A stretch of 64,000 nt of DNA from Mastacembelus armatus. Its lineage: Eukaryota > Chordata > Actinopteri > Synbranchiformes > Mastacembelidae. Made by a program: the position numbers and the translations under genes. This document shows, one piece after another, positions 47,902-60,661 of the stretch. The DNA lies in contig NC_046649.1 of NCBI RefSeq assembly GCF_900324485.2, positions 20,941,165-21,005,164 on the forward strand, read 5' to 3'. The notes below the pieces were generated by a model. That model did no database searches, was not told the origin of the DNA, and saw nothing but the letters and a program-made list of their open reading frames with translations. Position 1 is the first letter of the stretch, and every line of letters begins with the position of its first letter.

Positions 47902-49069
47902 ATACAAATAAGATAAGAAACATATAGTAACAGATCATGATATCAGGGCTAATAAATGATTAGGTTCATGCTTGGTTGTTTTGTAATGAGTAGAACATTT
48001 TAATATTTAATTGATGTTTCATTATATTATTCTAAAGTTGTGACCAGTCTCACCTGACATGGGCTTAATACATATTAAAAAATTAATGGTAAGACACACT
48101 TATTGCACACATTTACTGTGCAAAAAATGTTGACTCTGTGACTGATTGCCTTTCTTTTGCAGCTTGCTCTTGACAGTAGATGGACCCCTGCTTTTGTGAG
48201 GAAAAATTCACTGATATGTTTTTAATAGTTTTCAGACAGTGGAGGTGTACAGCACAGACAAACAGGATAACTTTGTTTCTGGATTCAAAGACATTATGGT
48301 TAGAACTTAATATTCATTGTTGTCATTTAGTCCCTATATGGGATTTGTAGAAACTGACACAACATAAAATATTTAAGTGAGTGTCTGCGGTGTACATCTT
48401 GAGTTCCTGTTACTGAAATGTCAACTATTACCCTGTACCTGTTACTCTCTTGCATATTAAAATACTATTAACTGATTTGTCATACTTAATTTTCCAACAT
48501 TAAAACAAAGAAATGCTAATAAAACAAGGGTCAAGCTGTTGCACAGAGTGGTGCCTATTTAAACTAAACTATAATAGGCCTACCTAATGTTTGGACACCT
48601 GGCTAACATTTCAGCTAGCGAAACATGCCAACTGTTGTCTGTGAATATTCTTGGTTGTCCAGGGGAAATTATCTAGAGGTTGAGTCATGGTAGCTGGACT
48701 TCTAGTTTTTAGGTCGAAACATTTCACCACTCATCAGAGTAGTACTCAACTTCTAGATGCCAACATGTTTTCATTAATTCAGTGGAACCTTACTTTTTTT
48801 AACTAATTTGTTTCAACTTGAGCACCATTGATTTTTTTATTTATAGATAAAATAATTAAAATTGAAATGCAATTCTATCCATCAATGCTCTATTAAAGCC
48901 TAGGATCCATCAGTCATTGAAAAGCTTTAATTTAGAAGCAGCCAGGGCTTTGTTTAGGCTTAGTAACCAACATTTGCGACCATAAATTATTATTATAGTG
49001 AACACGGGCGCTTGTAAACACTTATTTATCTGGGAGGACCTTTTCTGTGAACATGGGCCCCAACAGCTC
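47902..49069. other. 3' flank of locus M
   Basis: Near-identical to 27834-29002; nothing coding. Confidence 0.6.
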
Positions 49070-50475
49070 AAGGAAGGCTCCCCCTCTCCTGTGGTGTCCC
49101 CCAGGGTTCTGTCTTAGGCCCACCCCTTCGTGTGCTCTATATGCCATTGGGGTCTATCTGCTCTAAGCTTAATATTTCATTTCATCGCTTTGCAGATGAC
49201 CTTCAAATTTATCTTCCCCTAAAGCCAGGCACTGCCTCAACCTGTGTTTTATTGGACTGTCTCAATGATATTAATAGATGGATGTCCAGAAATTTACTTC
49301 CTTTAAATGGCAAGAAAACTGAAATTATGATGTTTGGAAGTTCTTCTGGTTTTAGATGGTGTCAACAGTGATCTGGGCTGTTGTCATCCTACTGTCACCC
49401 ACATGTTAAAAATCTTGGAGTTTACCTAAATGGCTCTTTTAAATTTGACCTTGCTAGTCTATTTTTGAAAAATCTAACATCAAATTTTGCTGTTTTGCAG
49501 ATGATCTGCAAATCTATCTGCTATTAAACACAAGCAGTTAAGCCTTCATACAGGTTCTTCTGGATTGTCTTAAAGATGTACAAGCATGGATGGAGTCAGA
49601 TTTTCTTACTTTGAATAAAAATAAAACAGAAATGATTGTGGGTGGCCAACATGGCAGTCTGTATCGTCCATTAGCCTTATTTTGTCATCATTTTGTCATA
49701 ATCTTTAAATCTGCTTTTAAAATTGATAAGGAAATCAGCACATTGTTGAGTTTTTTTCCAGCTGAAACTTGTTAATAACACAAAGCTCTAACTCCCAAGA
49801 AGTGAGTTTGAGGTGGTCATCCATGCCTTCATTACATCTCATCCATCCATCCATCCATCTTCTATACCCGCTTTTCCTGTTCAGGGTCACGGGGATCCGC
49901 TGGAGCCTATCCCAGCTCTCTCTCGGGTGGAAGGCAGGGGTACACCCTAGACAGGTCACCAGTCTGTCGCAGGGCCACATATAGACACACAAAGACAGAC
50001 AACCTCACACACTCACACTCACTCCTACGGGCAATTTTAGAGTCACCAATCAACCTGACATGCATGTTTTTGGACTGTGGGAGGAAACCGGAGTACCCGG
50101 AGTAAACCCACGCAAGCACAGGGAGAACATGCAAACTCCACACAGAAAGGCCGGGATGCGAACCCACGACCTTCTTGCTGTGAGGCAACAGTGCTAACCA
50201 CTCAGCCACCATGCTGCCCTACATCTCATCCAGAATTCTTTAATTCTTTATCAGTTCGTCTGGATCAATGATTACTTCACTGTTTACAGATGGTTCAAAA
50301 GACAGTTGTTCATCTGCTGACAGAAAAAACATGTGAGCACAGTATTCTGGTTCTCACTTCATTGCATTGGCTTTCTGTGTATTTCAAGGTCCAGTTTAAA
50401 GCTTTATTACCTGTTGTTGAAATTTAAATAGGATGGTGCTGTTGTATTTGTCAGAGCTTTTGCATCCTGTTATCC
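49070..50475 (+). mobile_element. L2/Rex1-like LINE relic split by a SINE
   Basis: Copy of 29003-30410 with the same reverse transcriptase pieces and C-terminal motif (SLHWL region near 50360-50440). Confidence 0.75.
49845..50219 (-). mobile_element. tRNA-derived SINE nested in the LINE relic
   Basis: Same insertion as 29778-30148. The right-hand target duplication is shortened to TACATCTCATCC (49833-49844 and 50220-50231) by a small later loss. The GATG tail is one unit longer. Confidence 0.9.
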
Positions 50476-50774
50476 CAGCGAGAGCAGCTGTATTGCAACA
50501 ACAGTATAGTCAAATAATGCAGTGTAGCCTGTTGTTTTGCATGACTGCACATGAAAAGTTTAGATTATTACTAGAAATATAGTAAAATATATAATATGAT
50601 TGTCAGAAGGATATTTAGATAATCAGAGGTATAGTTCAATTTGTTAAATTTTGTTTAGTAATGGTGATATAGTTCTTGAAGTCATGGTCAATTTATTGAT
50701 TTTTTTGTTTACTTATGAAATATTCCCCATTAGTGTAACTACATACTGACTTTGTTATGTCCACAGGACAAAGT
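50476..50774. other. Upstream region of locus N
   Basis: AT-rich. Ends in the splice acceptor TCCACAG (50765-50766). An upstream ATG at about 50777 starts a short uORF. No gene. Confidence 0.4.
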
Positions 50775-51320
50775 CTATGAAGAGAGGATCTGTAGTCTGT
50801 GAAGAGAGGATCTGTAGTCTGAAAAGAGGATCTGTAGGCTGAAAAGAGGATCTGTAGTCTGTGAAGAGAGGATCTGTAGTCTGTGAAGAGAGGATCTGTA
50901 GTCTGTGAAGAGAGGATCTGTAGTCTGTGAAGAGAGGATCTGTAGGCTGAAAAGAGGATCTGTAGTCTGTGAAGAGAGGATCTGTAGTCTGTGGAGAGAG
51001 GATCTGTAGTCTGTGAAAAGAGGATCTGTAGTCTGTGAAGAGAGGAGCTGTAGTCTGAAAAGAGGATCTGTTGTCTGTGAAGAGAGGAGCTGTAGTCTGA
51101 AAAGAGGATCTGTTGTCTGTGAAGAGAGGAGCTGTAGTCTGAAAAGAGGATCTGTAGTCTGTGAAGAGAGGATCTGTAATCTGAAAAGAGGATCGGTAGT
51201 CTGTGAAGAGAGGATCTGTAGTCTCTGGAGAGAGGATCTGTAGTCTGTGGAGAGAGGATCTGTAGTCTGTGGAGAGAGGATCTGTAGTCTGTGGAGAGAG
51301 GATCTGTAGCCTGTGGAGAG
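50775..51320 (+). repeat. 22-bp minisatellite, locus N
   Basis: About 25 units with the 22+20-nt alternation seen in B and I, ending at ATG 51321. Confidence 0.95.
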
Positions 51321-53011
51321 ATGTCCTCCCAAGTCAGACTGAGGCTGCTGCCGAGTGCCAGATGTTTGTTTGACCAGCCTGTTCAGGTGAAGGTGGAGGG
51401 GCTGAGGTCGAGGCAGGTGGTCACCATGAGAGCCAGATCAACGGACGAGAAAGGAGTGGTGTTCAGCTCCTCAGCCACCTACAGGGCTGATGGGAGCGGG
51501 AAGATAGACCTGCTCAGAGACCCCTCACTCAGTGGGAGCTACGTTGGGGTTGAACCCATGGGTCTGCTGTGGTCAATGAAGGCAGATGCCTTGCACAAAA
51601 AGTTTCAAAAACCATGTGCACTAAATCCCCATGTGGTGAAGTTCTCTGTACATGAGGAGGACAGGGAGGACAGGATGTTGGCAGAGGTGACCAATGAGAG
51701 GCTTCTGATTGGAAACGGGGTCAGCCGGCTTCCTGTCAAAGGGAAGAATTTTCAGGGAGTCCTGTTTACCCCCCCAGGTAAATGTTTCTGTACTTTATGT
51801 TTTCACCACAGTCTGTACAACATACAGTGCTGTAGTTATGACTGTGTTTGTAGTTGTTACAGTTTAGTGTCATTGCATCAAAATATTAAATTCAACGATT
51901 CATACAATGTAATGAGCTAAGATTTCCTATGATTCTCTCCAGAAATTTGCCGTGTTGTATATGTCTTATGATCCAGGAGAAGGTCCATTTCCTGCAGTGT
52001 TGGATCTCTGCACCTTTGCATCTGAGAAAAGAGCCAGTCTGCTGGCCAACAAAGGCTTTGTGGTTCTGACTGTACCAGTTTACAGTGACCACCCTGACAA
52101 TGTCAAACAGATGCATCTGGACCATTTTAAAGAAGCTTGTGGATTATTTACAACAACAACCAAATATGAGCTGTGTGAAGTAAATTATGCTTTTAAAGGG
52201 TCAGTCCTCTTTCACTGCAAATATGTTTTCACGTTTTTCTGATGTTAAAGCTTTAGCAGTTTGAGTTTGACATTTTAACTGAATATCTTCCAAATTACAA
52301 CCTTTTAACACAAACTATATTTATTTTAATTGCCAAATTCCTGAATTTTGTGTTTAAACATATTATAACACCTCTTATTTGCTAATTTATTTTTCTTCTC
52401 AGGTGGGCAGTAAAGGAGTTCGCATAGTATCACGATCAAAGGGAGGAGAAATTGCACTTTCACTTACTGCTTTTGTACCAGGTGTTGAGGCCACAGTGTG
52501 GATTAATGGCTGCAGTGCTGTTTTGCTTGTTCCTCTGTACTATAAAAACCAACAAATCATCCCACCTTTACTGTTTGATACCAGCAAGTTGATTCACACT
52601 GAATCAGGAGCTAGCATAATGAAGTACGGTTTTGAAAATCCTGTGGCAGAGAAGAACAAGGGCAGCCTGGTCCCCATTGAACAAGCCAAGGGACGTTTCC
52701 TCTTTGTGGCTTCAGAGGACGACCTCTGCTTGGACAGCAAAGTTTACATGGACCAGATGGTGGAGAGACTGAAGCACCATGGGAAGGAGAACTTTGAGAC
52801 TGTGTGGTACCCTGGAGCTGGACACTTGCTGGAGGCACCATATGGTCCATACTGCACCTCCAGCTTTCATAGGGTCCTACCGTATGTAGTCCTGTGGGGG
52901 GGTGAAGCCAGGGCCCATGCTGCAGCTGAAGTCCACCTGTGGTCAAAGATCCAGGAGTTCTTCAAAACTCACCTGAGCTGTGATGCTGCACAAACTAAAC
53001 CCAAGTTATAG
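51321..53011 (+). pseudogene. ACOT/BAAT-like copy, locus N, frameshift and lost donor in exon 2
   Basis: Exons 51321-51777 (open), 51977-52165 (189 nt, same one-base insertion as I and D) and 52403-53011 (open, 609 nt, ends PKL). The exon 2 donor is changed from AAAGGTGAGC to AAATATGAGC, so the GT is gone. Exon 3 is undamaged, unlike its sister I. The catalytic motifs SRSKGG, EDD and GAGH are kept. Confidence 0.85.
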
Positions 53012-55220
53012 ATTCAAATAAGATAAGAGAAATAATCACAGCTCAAGGTCTCAGGGCTGCTAATTAACTATAGTTGATCATGTTTATGCTTGTTTGTTTT
53101 GTAATGAGTAGAACTTTCAAAATGTGGTTTTGTGCACATTAATGAACATTCAGCTAGTAGAAATGTTCCTCAATCAGAAGTTAATTCATTTTGAATTTCA
53201 GTTAATTTATCAAAGGTGATGCAAACTGTTGAAATATAGTAACCTGCTCTTTTTGCCATTTCAAAGTAAAATGATATATATGATTCTGATTAAAAACATG
53301 CATAATATTTTGGTATCAAATGTTATGGTTAATACATAAATAAATACCCATTTCTCATTATTCACAGCAGTGAACTGATGTAACTTTTTTGAGTGTGCAT
53401 GACACCGTGTTCATGTGTCCTGTCTGAATGAGGGAGTCTGTGTGTATTCGCCCCACAGTAGAAGATTTACTTAAAGCTGGAGTGTGGATGAAAGCAAACA
53501 GCCCATGCAACATTCCTATTTTTCCAATCTGTTATGAGCCTAGGTTTCCATTTCCTGTTGGATATTTATTTTGGTGTTCGAGTTTCCTGTGTCTCGTTAG
53601 TTCATCAGTTTAGATCAGCTCCATCTGTGTTAATTAGTTCTGTCCTGAGTCTATTTATACCTCCTGTGTTCCTTTGTTCCCTGTCAGGTCATATTCTGTG
53701 TAGTACTAAAACATTTCTTACACTAGGGAAGTCATAGTATTACAGCAGCACAGTATGTGCAGGGCATGTGCTGCCATAACACTGAAAGACATTTGATGCT
53801 TATCAAGTTGAAAAGACATGTTGAGTAAACGTGATGGTGTAGAATAACATATGAACATTTGTAAATAATCAAATACAATGAAGAGGTGAATATTCTTAAA
53901 TTTCTTCCCTCTTGTGTTTGTTTCTAAACTATCAGAGGGTTTTACCCAGCTGAGGCAAACACAGGTTAGTGAGCGTCCTCTGCTGGACAAAGTTTGCAGC
54001 TGCACAGAGCTTCAAGATTCAAAGGATTCAAAGGATAAATAAACAGTACTATCTAAATAAGAAACTAAGATAAAATACTATATACAAGATTAGACAAATC
54101 TAGGACACATATTGCACATGTGGTACTGAGCACCAGATAGAAGAAACTATAGCTTTGTTATTGTGCAAACATGGCTCAGGTAAACACATTTGTGTAGACA
54201 GTGCAAGTCTCACATAAACATTTAGTTTTCATCAGTCTCACAGCTATTGAAAAAACTGTTCTTCAGTCTGGTAGTCCTGCTGTGAATGCTCCGCAGCCTC
54301 CTTCCAGAGGGAAGAGGGACATAAAAGTGCATGCAGGGTGGGTGGAGTCCCTAAAATAAAGCTCAATCACTTATTTCACATTACATGTTTTTATTTAATT
54401 GACATTACTCTGTAGAACCCTTTTTTTCACTTTGAGACTAAAAACATTTTTTTTGTAATTTTATTTTGTCCAAAAAGTCAAATTATATTGACCATGATTG
54501 ATTTATAAAATGAACAAAAGGTGGTGAATTTTTTCCATGTTAATATCTGTTGTTCTTTGACATATGACGTTAATGTCTGAGGTTTTCAACTGTTGATCTG
54601 ACAAAACAAGCAATTTAAAGCACATTCTAATGACTTTGGAGAGTTTCACCTTTTTCTAATATTTTATGGACAACACCAGTATTAGGTTTATTAAGAAAAA
54701 CATCAGCACATCAGTCAGTAACAGAAATAAGTGTAATACAAGTGTGACTCTCAAACTCGATCAAGACATGTTTCTTGCTGTACTTGTATTATTCTTATTA
54801 GAAATCAAAAGAAATGAAGGCGAGAAATATATTGTTATAATTATATCTGCAACATTATTTATTGTGTTAACATCAGTTACAGTCACAGCAAAAATAAAAC
54901 ATGTACTAAAACATCTCAAAACACTCCTGCAGGATACACTTCACCATATGGCCATATGCTCAGTACGTTAAAAATCAAACAGCTGTTATTTTAATTATTG
55001 ATCAAGATATTGACCTGTGTGCTGTCATGGTATTGGAAAGTAAAATAAACATCATCCCAATGTTGGACCATTGGAACAGTTCAAGTACATACTGATCCTT
55101 CTGGACCCTCACACATCTTTTTTGTTAGCACAGACAGAACGTTCTGTCTCTGAGGTTGAGTTCAGACAAAATACTTAGTAGACTGGACTGTGCATCATCA
55201 GAGGAGGAGCAGAGAAGCAA
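53012..55220. other. 3' flank of N and upstream region of O
   Basis: Copy of 32879-35080. CTCF-like motif at 53971-53986; degenerate fish interspersed repeat at about 54020-54320. No gene; the 101-codon frame at 54666 is AT-rich chance sequence. Confidence 0.55.
53971..53986 (-). promoter_or_regulatory. CTCF-like motif
   Basis: GAGCGTCCTCTGCTGG, same as 8536 and 33838. Confidence 0.3.
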
Positions 55221-55229
55221 ACAGAGGAC

Positions 55230-55288
55230 TTTAAAATCCAGCTGATCATTTTCCTCTCAGATCAATAACTGCTTTACTGCAGGTAAGT
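55230..55288 (+). promoter_or_regulatory. TATA-like promoter and non-coding first exon of locus O
   Basis: TTTAAAA (55230-55236), probable start near 55260, exon end 55282, donor GTAAGT (55283-55288). The matching acceptor is CGATCACAG (55818-55819). Confidence 0.5.
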
Positions 55289-55830
55289 CAAGTGTCTTTT
55301 TTCTGACTTGTCTCCATTTGCACACTAACTCCTTTGTATTTACAGAGAAATGAGCCTGTTCCTAACTTTTTATTTAAAAGCATTTTAATAATGTAGGAAG
55401 ACAAAGAAAAGGGGAACAAATATGAGGTCATGGGGTGCACAGCACATCCAAATGAAAATATTTATAATTTGAGTAGTAACCTGGTTAATGGTTATATCCT
55501 GAAAACAAAGTCTGAGCATCGTATCATATGAATGTTGCTAAAATATGTATCTGATGTATGTCTGAAACATGGATTTGAACTGAACATATAACACACATGC
55601 ATCAACAGCATTGCAAAGACAATAAAACAGTAAGTTCACATGAAAAAATATAAAAGACAAACTTATGGGGATGTTTAGTTAATTATTGGTATGAGTTTAT
55701 TTCTAATGTGTTTGTGTTGATATAGTTATTGAACTTATAATTGATTCATTGATTATGTGTATCCCATATCAGATTTTACAAAAATTGTAACTTTCTCATT
55801 GACTTTGGTACGATCACAGGAAAAGTCAAA

Positions 55831-56083
55831 GTCTGTGAAGAGAGGATCTGTAGTCTGTGGAGAGAGGATCTGTAGTCTGTGAAGAGAGGATCTGTAGTCT
55901 GTGGAGAGAGGATCTGTAGTCTGAAAAGAGGATCTGTAGTCTGTGGAGAGAGGATCTGTAGTCTGTGAAGAGAGGATCTTTAAGTCTGTGAAGAGAGGAT
56001 CTGTAGTCTGTGAAGAGAGGATCTGTAGTCTGTGGAGACAGGATCTGTTGTCTGTGGAGAGAGGATCTGTAGTCTGTGGAAAG
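55831..56083 (+). repeat. 22-bp minisatellite, locus O
   Basis: About 11 units. One unit reads GATCTTTAAGTC, another GAGACAGGATC. Ends at ATG 56084. Confidence 0.95.
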
Positions 56084-57606
56084 ATGTCCTCCAAAGTCAG
56101 ACTGAGGCTGCTGCCAAGTGCCAGATGTTTGTTTGACCAGCCTGTTCAGGTGAAGGTGGAGGGGCTGAGGTCGAGGCAGGTGGTCACCATGAGAGCCAGA
56201 TCAACGGACGAGAAAGGAGTGGTGTTCAGCTCCTCAGCCACCTACAGGGCTGATGGGAGCGGGAAAATAGACTTGCTCAGAGACCCCTCACTCAGTGGGA
56301 GCTACGTTGGGGTTGAACCCATGGGTCTGCTGTGGTCGATGAAGGCAGACGCCTTACACAAGTACTTTTTCAAGGACAATGCACTACAACCCCATGTGGT
56401 GAAGTTCTCTGTGCATGAGGAGGGCAGGGAGGACAGGATGTTGGCAGAGGTGACCAATGAGAGGCTTCTGATTGGAAACGGGGTCAGCCGGGTTCCTGTC
56501 AAAGGGAGGAATTTTCAGGGAGTCCTGTTTACCCCCCCAGGTAAATAATTCTGTACTGCAGTTCTGTAAAATGGCTAAAAATTCATCCTGAACATTGTGC
56601 ACATCTGATCCAGAGCTACTGAACGTCACTGCTGCCAAAGGAGGTTCGACCAGCTATTTACTCCAAGGGTTCACTTTTTTTTCCTGCAGCATTGGGAATT
56701 TTTAATGGGTGTGATGATTAAAGACAAAACATTTGATTTTTTGTTTGTTATCAGATTAGACACAAGTGGCTCTAAAGAACATCAGACCACATTTCATGTT
56801 AAATATTTTCATTTTTATTATTTAATAGTTTTCAATTTTGTCTGTATGTAACTGAGCTACTGTGACCAAGGAATTTCCCTTATGGACCAATCAAGTTTAT
56901 CTAAATCTAAATCTATCTAAACCAGTTAATTCCAAGTGATTCACATGCTTTGTCCTGCCTCTGTATATGTCTTATGATCCAGGACAAGGTCCGTTTCCTG
57001 CAGTGTTGGATGTGTCCACCTTTGCATCTGAGAAAAGAGCCAGTCTGCTGGCCAACAAAGGCTTTGTGGTTCTGGCTGTACCAGTTTACACTGACAAACC
57101 TCACAATGTCAAACAGACAAATCTGGACCATTTTAAAGAAGCAGTGGATTTTTTACAACAACAACCAAAGGTGAAGTCACTGATGCTTTTAAAGGGTCTT
57201 TCAGCTTTGTCTTAAATCACAAGTTAGTTGCCCTGATGAATATTGGAACATGCTCCTCTTGTATTCACGTTTTCCTGGTGTTCATATAAATCTTTGCCAG
57301 TTTGAGTTTGTCATATTAAGTGAATATCTTCCAAAGATATAACCTCTTAACATGGTGGAGAGACTGAAGCACCATGGGAAAGAGAACTTTGAGACTGTGC
57401 GGTACCCTGGAGCTGGACACTTGATGGAGCCACCTTATAGTCCATACTGCCCCTCCAGTTTTAGTGGAGTTATTTCCTATGTGGTGCTGTGGGGGGGTGA
57501 AGCCAGGGCCCATGCTGCAGCTGAAGTCCATCTGTGGTCAAAGATCCAGGAGTTCTTCAAAACTCACCTGAGCTGTGATGCTGCACAAACTAAACCCAAG
57601 TTATAG
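56084..57606 (+). pseudogene. ACOT/BAAT-like copy, locus O, exon 3 half deleted
   Basis: Exon 1 (56084-56540) and exon 2 (56983-57170, 188 nt) are both open, with GT/AG borders. Exon 3 survives only as 57352-57606: about 354 nt, including its splice acceptor, the nucleophile Ser and the acid Asp, have been removed together with the end of intron 2. The remainder happens to start with ATG and is open for 84 codons to PKL, with His in GAGHLMEPPY. Intron 1 differs from all sisters and contains foreign repeat sequence. Confidence 0.88.
56800..56940 (+). repeat. Probable 3' end of an old interspersed repeat in intron 1 of O
   Basis: GTGACCAAGGAATTTCCCTT followed by ATCAA and short ATCTAAATCT repeats resembles the tail of a common fish LINE/SINE-type repeat. 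Family not certain. Confidence 0.35.
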
Positions 57607-58072
57607 ATGCAAATAAGATAAGAGAAATAATAACAGATCAAGGTCTCATGGCTGCTAATTAACAATAGTTGATCATGTTTATGCTTGTTTGTTTTGTAAT
57701 GAGTAGAACTTTCAATATGTGGTTTTGTGCACATTAATGAACATTCAGCTAGTAGAAATGTAACTCAAACAGAAGTTAATTCATTTTGAATTTCAGTTAA
57801 TTTATCAAAGGTGATGCAAACTGTTGAAATATAGTAACCTGCTCTTTTTGCCATTTCAAAGTAAAATGATATATATGATTCTGATTAAAAACATGCATAA
57901 TATTTTGGTATCAAATGTTATGGTTAATACATAAATAAATACCCATTTCTCATTATTCACAGCAGTGAACTGATGTAACTTTTCTGAGTGTGCATGACAC
58001 CGTGTTCGTGTGTCCTGTCTGAATGAGGGAGTCTGTGTGTATTCACCCCACAGTAGATTTACTTAAAGTTGG
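57607..58072. other. 3' flank of locus O
   Basis: Copy of 12893-13360; no gene. Confidence 0.55.
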
Positions 58073-58618
58073 TGTTGGAACTGCAATTTTCTCCCTCAGT
58101 TCCACGTGTTCGTTTGATCAATAAAGCAGAGGCGATAAATATGGTTTCAAATAGTCCGTTTATTAAAACACACTGGATAAAGCAGTTACAGAGCTCTGGG
58201 TCAAACTTTCCCTAGCCAATAACACACTCTCTGTCAGGGCAAGAAGTCTGACTGGCTATTCTTCCCTCGACCCAATGATAATATTACAGAACAAAATGTG
58301 CAATCTTTAGGAAGTTCCTAAGTGAAAGTGTTCCTCTCCCATAGGTTGAGAAGGGTGAGATAACCTGATGTTGCCATGCCTCCAGGCAGAGGTCAACCTG
58401 TTCCTGCAAGACAGAATACAACAACAAAAGCAACATGCACATCCTATCTGATGTTATGTCTAGTTCACTTCTTGCACTGTGAGAAACCTTGCAATTACTG
58501 AAAAACATGTTCATCTCTAAGCTACTACTGTTTTGCACATACCAAATGCTTCATAACTATAACTGTAATAATGCCTTATGCCTTAAGTTATAATGTAATA
58601 AAGGTAATAATTCCCACA
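58073..58618. mobile_element. Probable solo LTR (546 bp)
   Basis: An insertion relative to D, I and N flanks. It starts TGTTGGAA and ends TTCCCACA, flanked by a 4-bp near-match duplication (TTGG 58069-58072, CTGG 58619-58622). The uninterrupted site is seen at 13356-13364. No coding parts are present. Family not determined; orientation unclear. It arrived after the copies separated, so it is fairly young. Confidence 0.65.
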
Positions 58619-59520
58619 CTGGAGTGTGGATGAAAGCAAACAGCCCATGCAACACTCCTATTTTTCCAATCTGTTATGAACCTAGGTTTCCGTTTCCTGT
58701 TGGACTTTGATTTTGGTGTTTGGGTTTCCTGTGTATCTTTGATCAGTAATAGGTAGCTTTATTTCTCATTATTTCATCAGTTTAGATCAGCTCCACCTAT
58801 GTTAATTAGTTCTGTCCTGAGTCTATTTATACCTCCTGTGTTCCTTTGTTCCATTTCAGGTCATATTCTGTGTAGTACTAAAACATTTCTTACACTAGGG
58901 AAGTCATAGTATTACAGCAGCACAGTATGTGCAGGGCATGTGCTGCCATAACACTGAAAGACATTTGATGCTTATCAAGTTGAAAAGACATGTTGAGTAA
59001 ACGTGATGGTGTGGAATAACATATGAACATTTGTAAATAATCAAATACAATGAAGAGGTGAATATTCTTAAATTTCATCCCTCTTGTGTTTGTTTCTAAA
59101 CTATCAGAGGGAAGAGGGACATAAAAGTGCATGCAGGGTGGGTGGAGTCCCTAAAAAAAGCTCAATCACTTATTTCACATTACATGTTTTTATTTAATTG
59201 ACATTACTTTGTAGAACCCTTTTTTTCACTTTGAGACTAAAAACATTTTTTTTGTAATTTTATTTTGTCCAAAAAGTCAAACAGCTGTTATTTTAATTAT
59301 TGATCAAGATATTGACCTGTGTGCTGTCATGGTATTGGAAAGTAAAATAAACATCATCCCAATATTGGACCATGGGAACAGTCCAAGTACATACTGATCC
59401 TTCTGAAACCTCAGTCATCTTTTTGTTTACCACAGACAGAACGTTCTGTCTCTGAGGTTGAGTTCAGACAAAATACTTAGTAGACTGGACTGTGCATCAT
59501 CAGAGGAGGAGCAGAGAAGC
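58619..59520. other. Upstream region of locus P
   Basis: Continues the D-type flank (compare 13362-14720), lacking the CTCF-like block. About 35 bp extra near 58736-58775. No gene. Confidence 0.5.
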
Positions 59521-59531
59521 AAACAGAGGAC

Positions 59532-59590
59532 TTTAAAACCCAGCTGATCATTTTCCTCTCAGATCAATAACTGCTTTACTGCAGGTAAGT
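59532..59590 (+). promoter_or_regulatory. TATA-like promoter and non-coding first exon of locus P
   Basis: TTTAAAA (59532-59538), probable start near 59562, exon end 59584, donor GTAAGT (59585-59590). Partner acceptor CATCCACAG (60531-60532). The intron between them carries an LTR-like insertion. Confidence 0.5.
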
Positions 59591-59900
59591 CAAGTGTCTT
59601 TTTTCTGACTTGTCTCCATTTGCACCGTTTATTACACACTAACTCCTTTGTATTTACAGAGAAATGAGCCTGTTCCTAACTTTTTATTTAAAAGCATTTT
59701 AATAATGTAGAAAGACAAAGAAAAGGGGAACAAATATGAGGTCATGGGGTGCACAGCACATCCAAATGAAAATATTTATAATTTGAGTAGGAACCTGGTT
59801 AATGGTTATATCCTGAAAACAAAGTCTGAGCATCGTATCATATGAATGTTGTTGAAATATGTATCTGATGTATGTCTGAAACATGGATTTGAACTGAACA

Positions 59901-60294
59901 TATCACGGGTTGGCGTGTGTGTGGAGGTGCGGGAGAGAAAGTTGAACCCAAATGCAGGTAAAACAAGGCTTTACTTTTTCCTGGGAACTCCAGGGCACAA
60001 AACACAAATTCAAACAAACAGGATGAGACAGTCGAAACTAAGAACACTTCCACTGGTACATCAACTGAATCTGACAACTAACTAATGCTTCTGCAGGGAA
60101 CAAAGGAAGAAGGGAGGTATAAATAGGGAGAACACAAAAGGTGATAGAACACAGGTGAACATAATAGGACCAGGTGAAGCTAATAGACACAAATTACTAA
60201 CATAAAGCTGCCAGAGACCAGAACAGGGGGGAAACAGGAAGTCAATAAAAAATAAGAGTCCTCTGGCAGGAAGTCCCCAGAGGGACTCATGACA
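59901..60294 (-). mobile_element. Probable solo LTR (394 bp) in the first intron of P
   Basis: Read on the minus strand it begins TGTCATGAG and ends CCCGTGATA, with a TATTTATA box inside. It is flanked by a 5-bp near-match duplication (GAACA 59896-59900, GAAAA 60295-60299). E, J and O have the empty site (CTGAACATATAACAC). No internal coding parts. The size and 5-bp duplication suggest a Gypsy- or ERV-like LTR. Confidence 0.55.
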
Positions 60295-60542
60295 GAAAAT
60301 ATAACACACTTGCATCAACAGCATTGCAAAGACAGTAAAACAGTAAGTTCACATGAAAAAATATAAAAGAAAAACTTATGGGGATGTTTAGTTAATTATT
60401 GGTATGAGTTTATTTCTAATGTGTTTGTGTTGATATAGTTATTGAACTTATAATTGATTCATTGATTATGTTTATCCTATATCACATTTTACAAAAATTA
60501 TAACTTTCTTATTGACTTTGGTACATCCACAGGAAAAGTCAA

Positions 60543-60661
60543 AATCTGAAGAGTGGATCTGTAGTCTGTGAAGAGAGGATCTGTAGTCTGAAAAGAGGAT
60601 CTGTAGTCTGTGGAGAGAGGATCTGTAGTCTGTGGAGAGAGGATCTGTAGTCTGTGGAAAG
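60543..60661 (+). repeat. 22-bp minisatellite, locus P, shortest array
   Basis: About five units ending at ATG 60662; the first unit is irregular (GAAGAGTGGATC). Confidence 0.93.

Noticed and set aside
49735-49992. Retroviral or Polinton coding sequence anywhere in the window
   Set aside because: No capsid, protease, integrase or envelope motif was seen; only solo LTR-like pieces near locus P.
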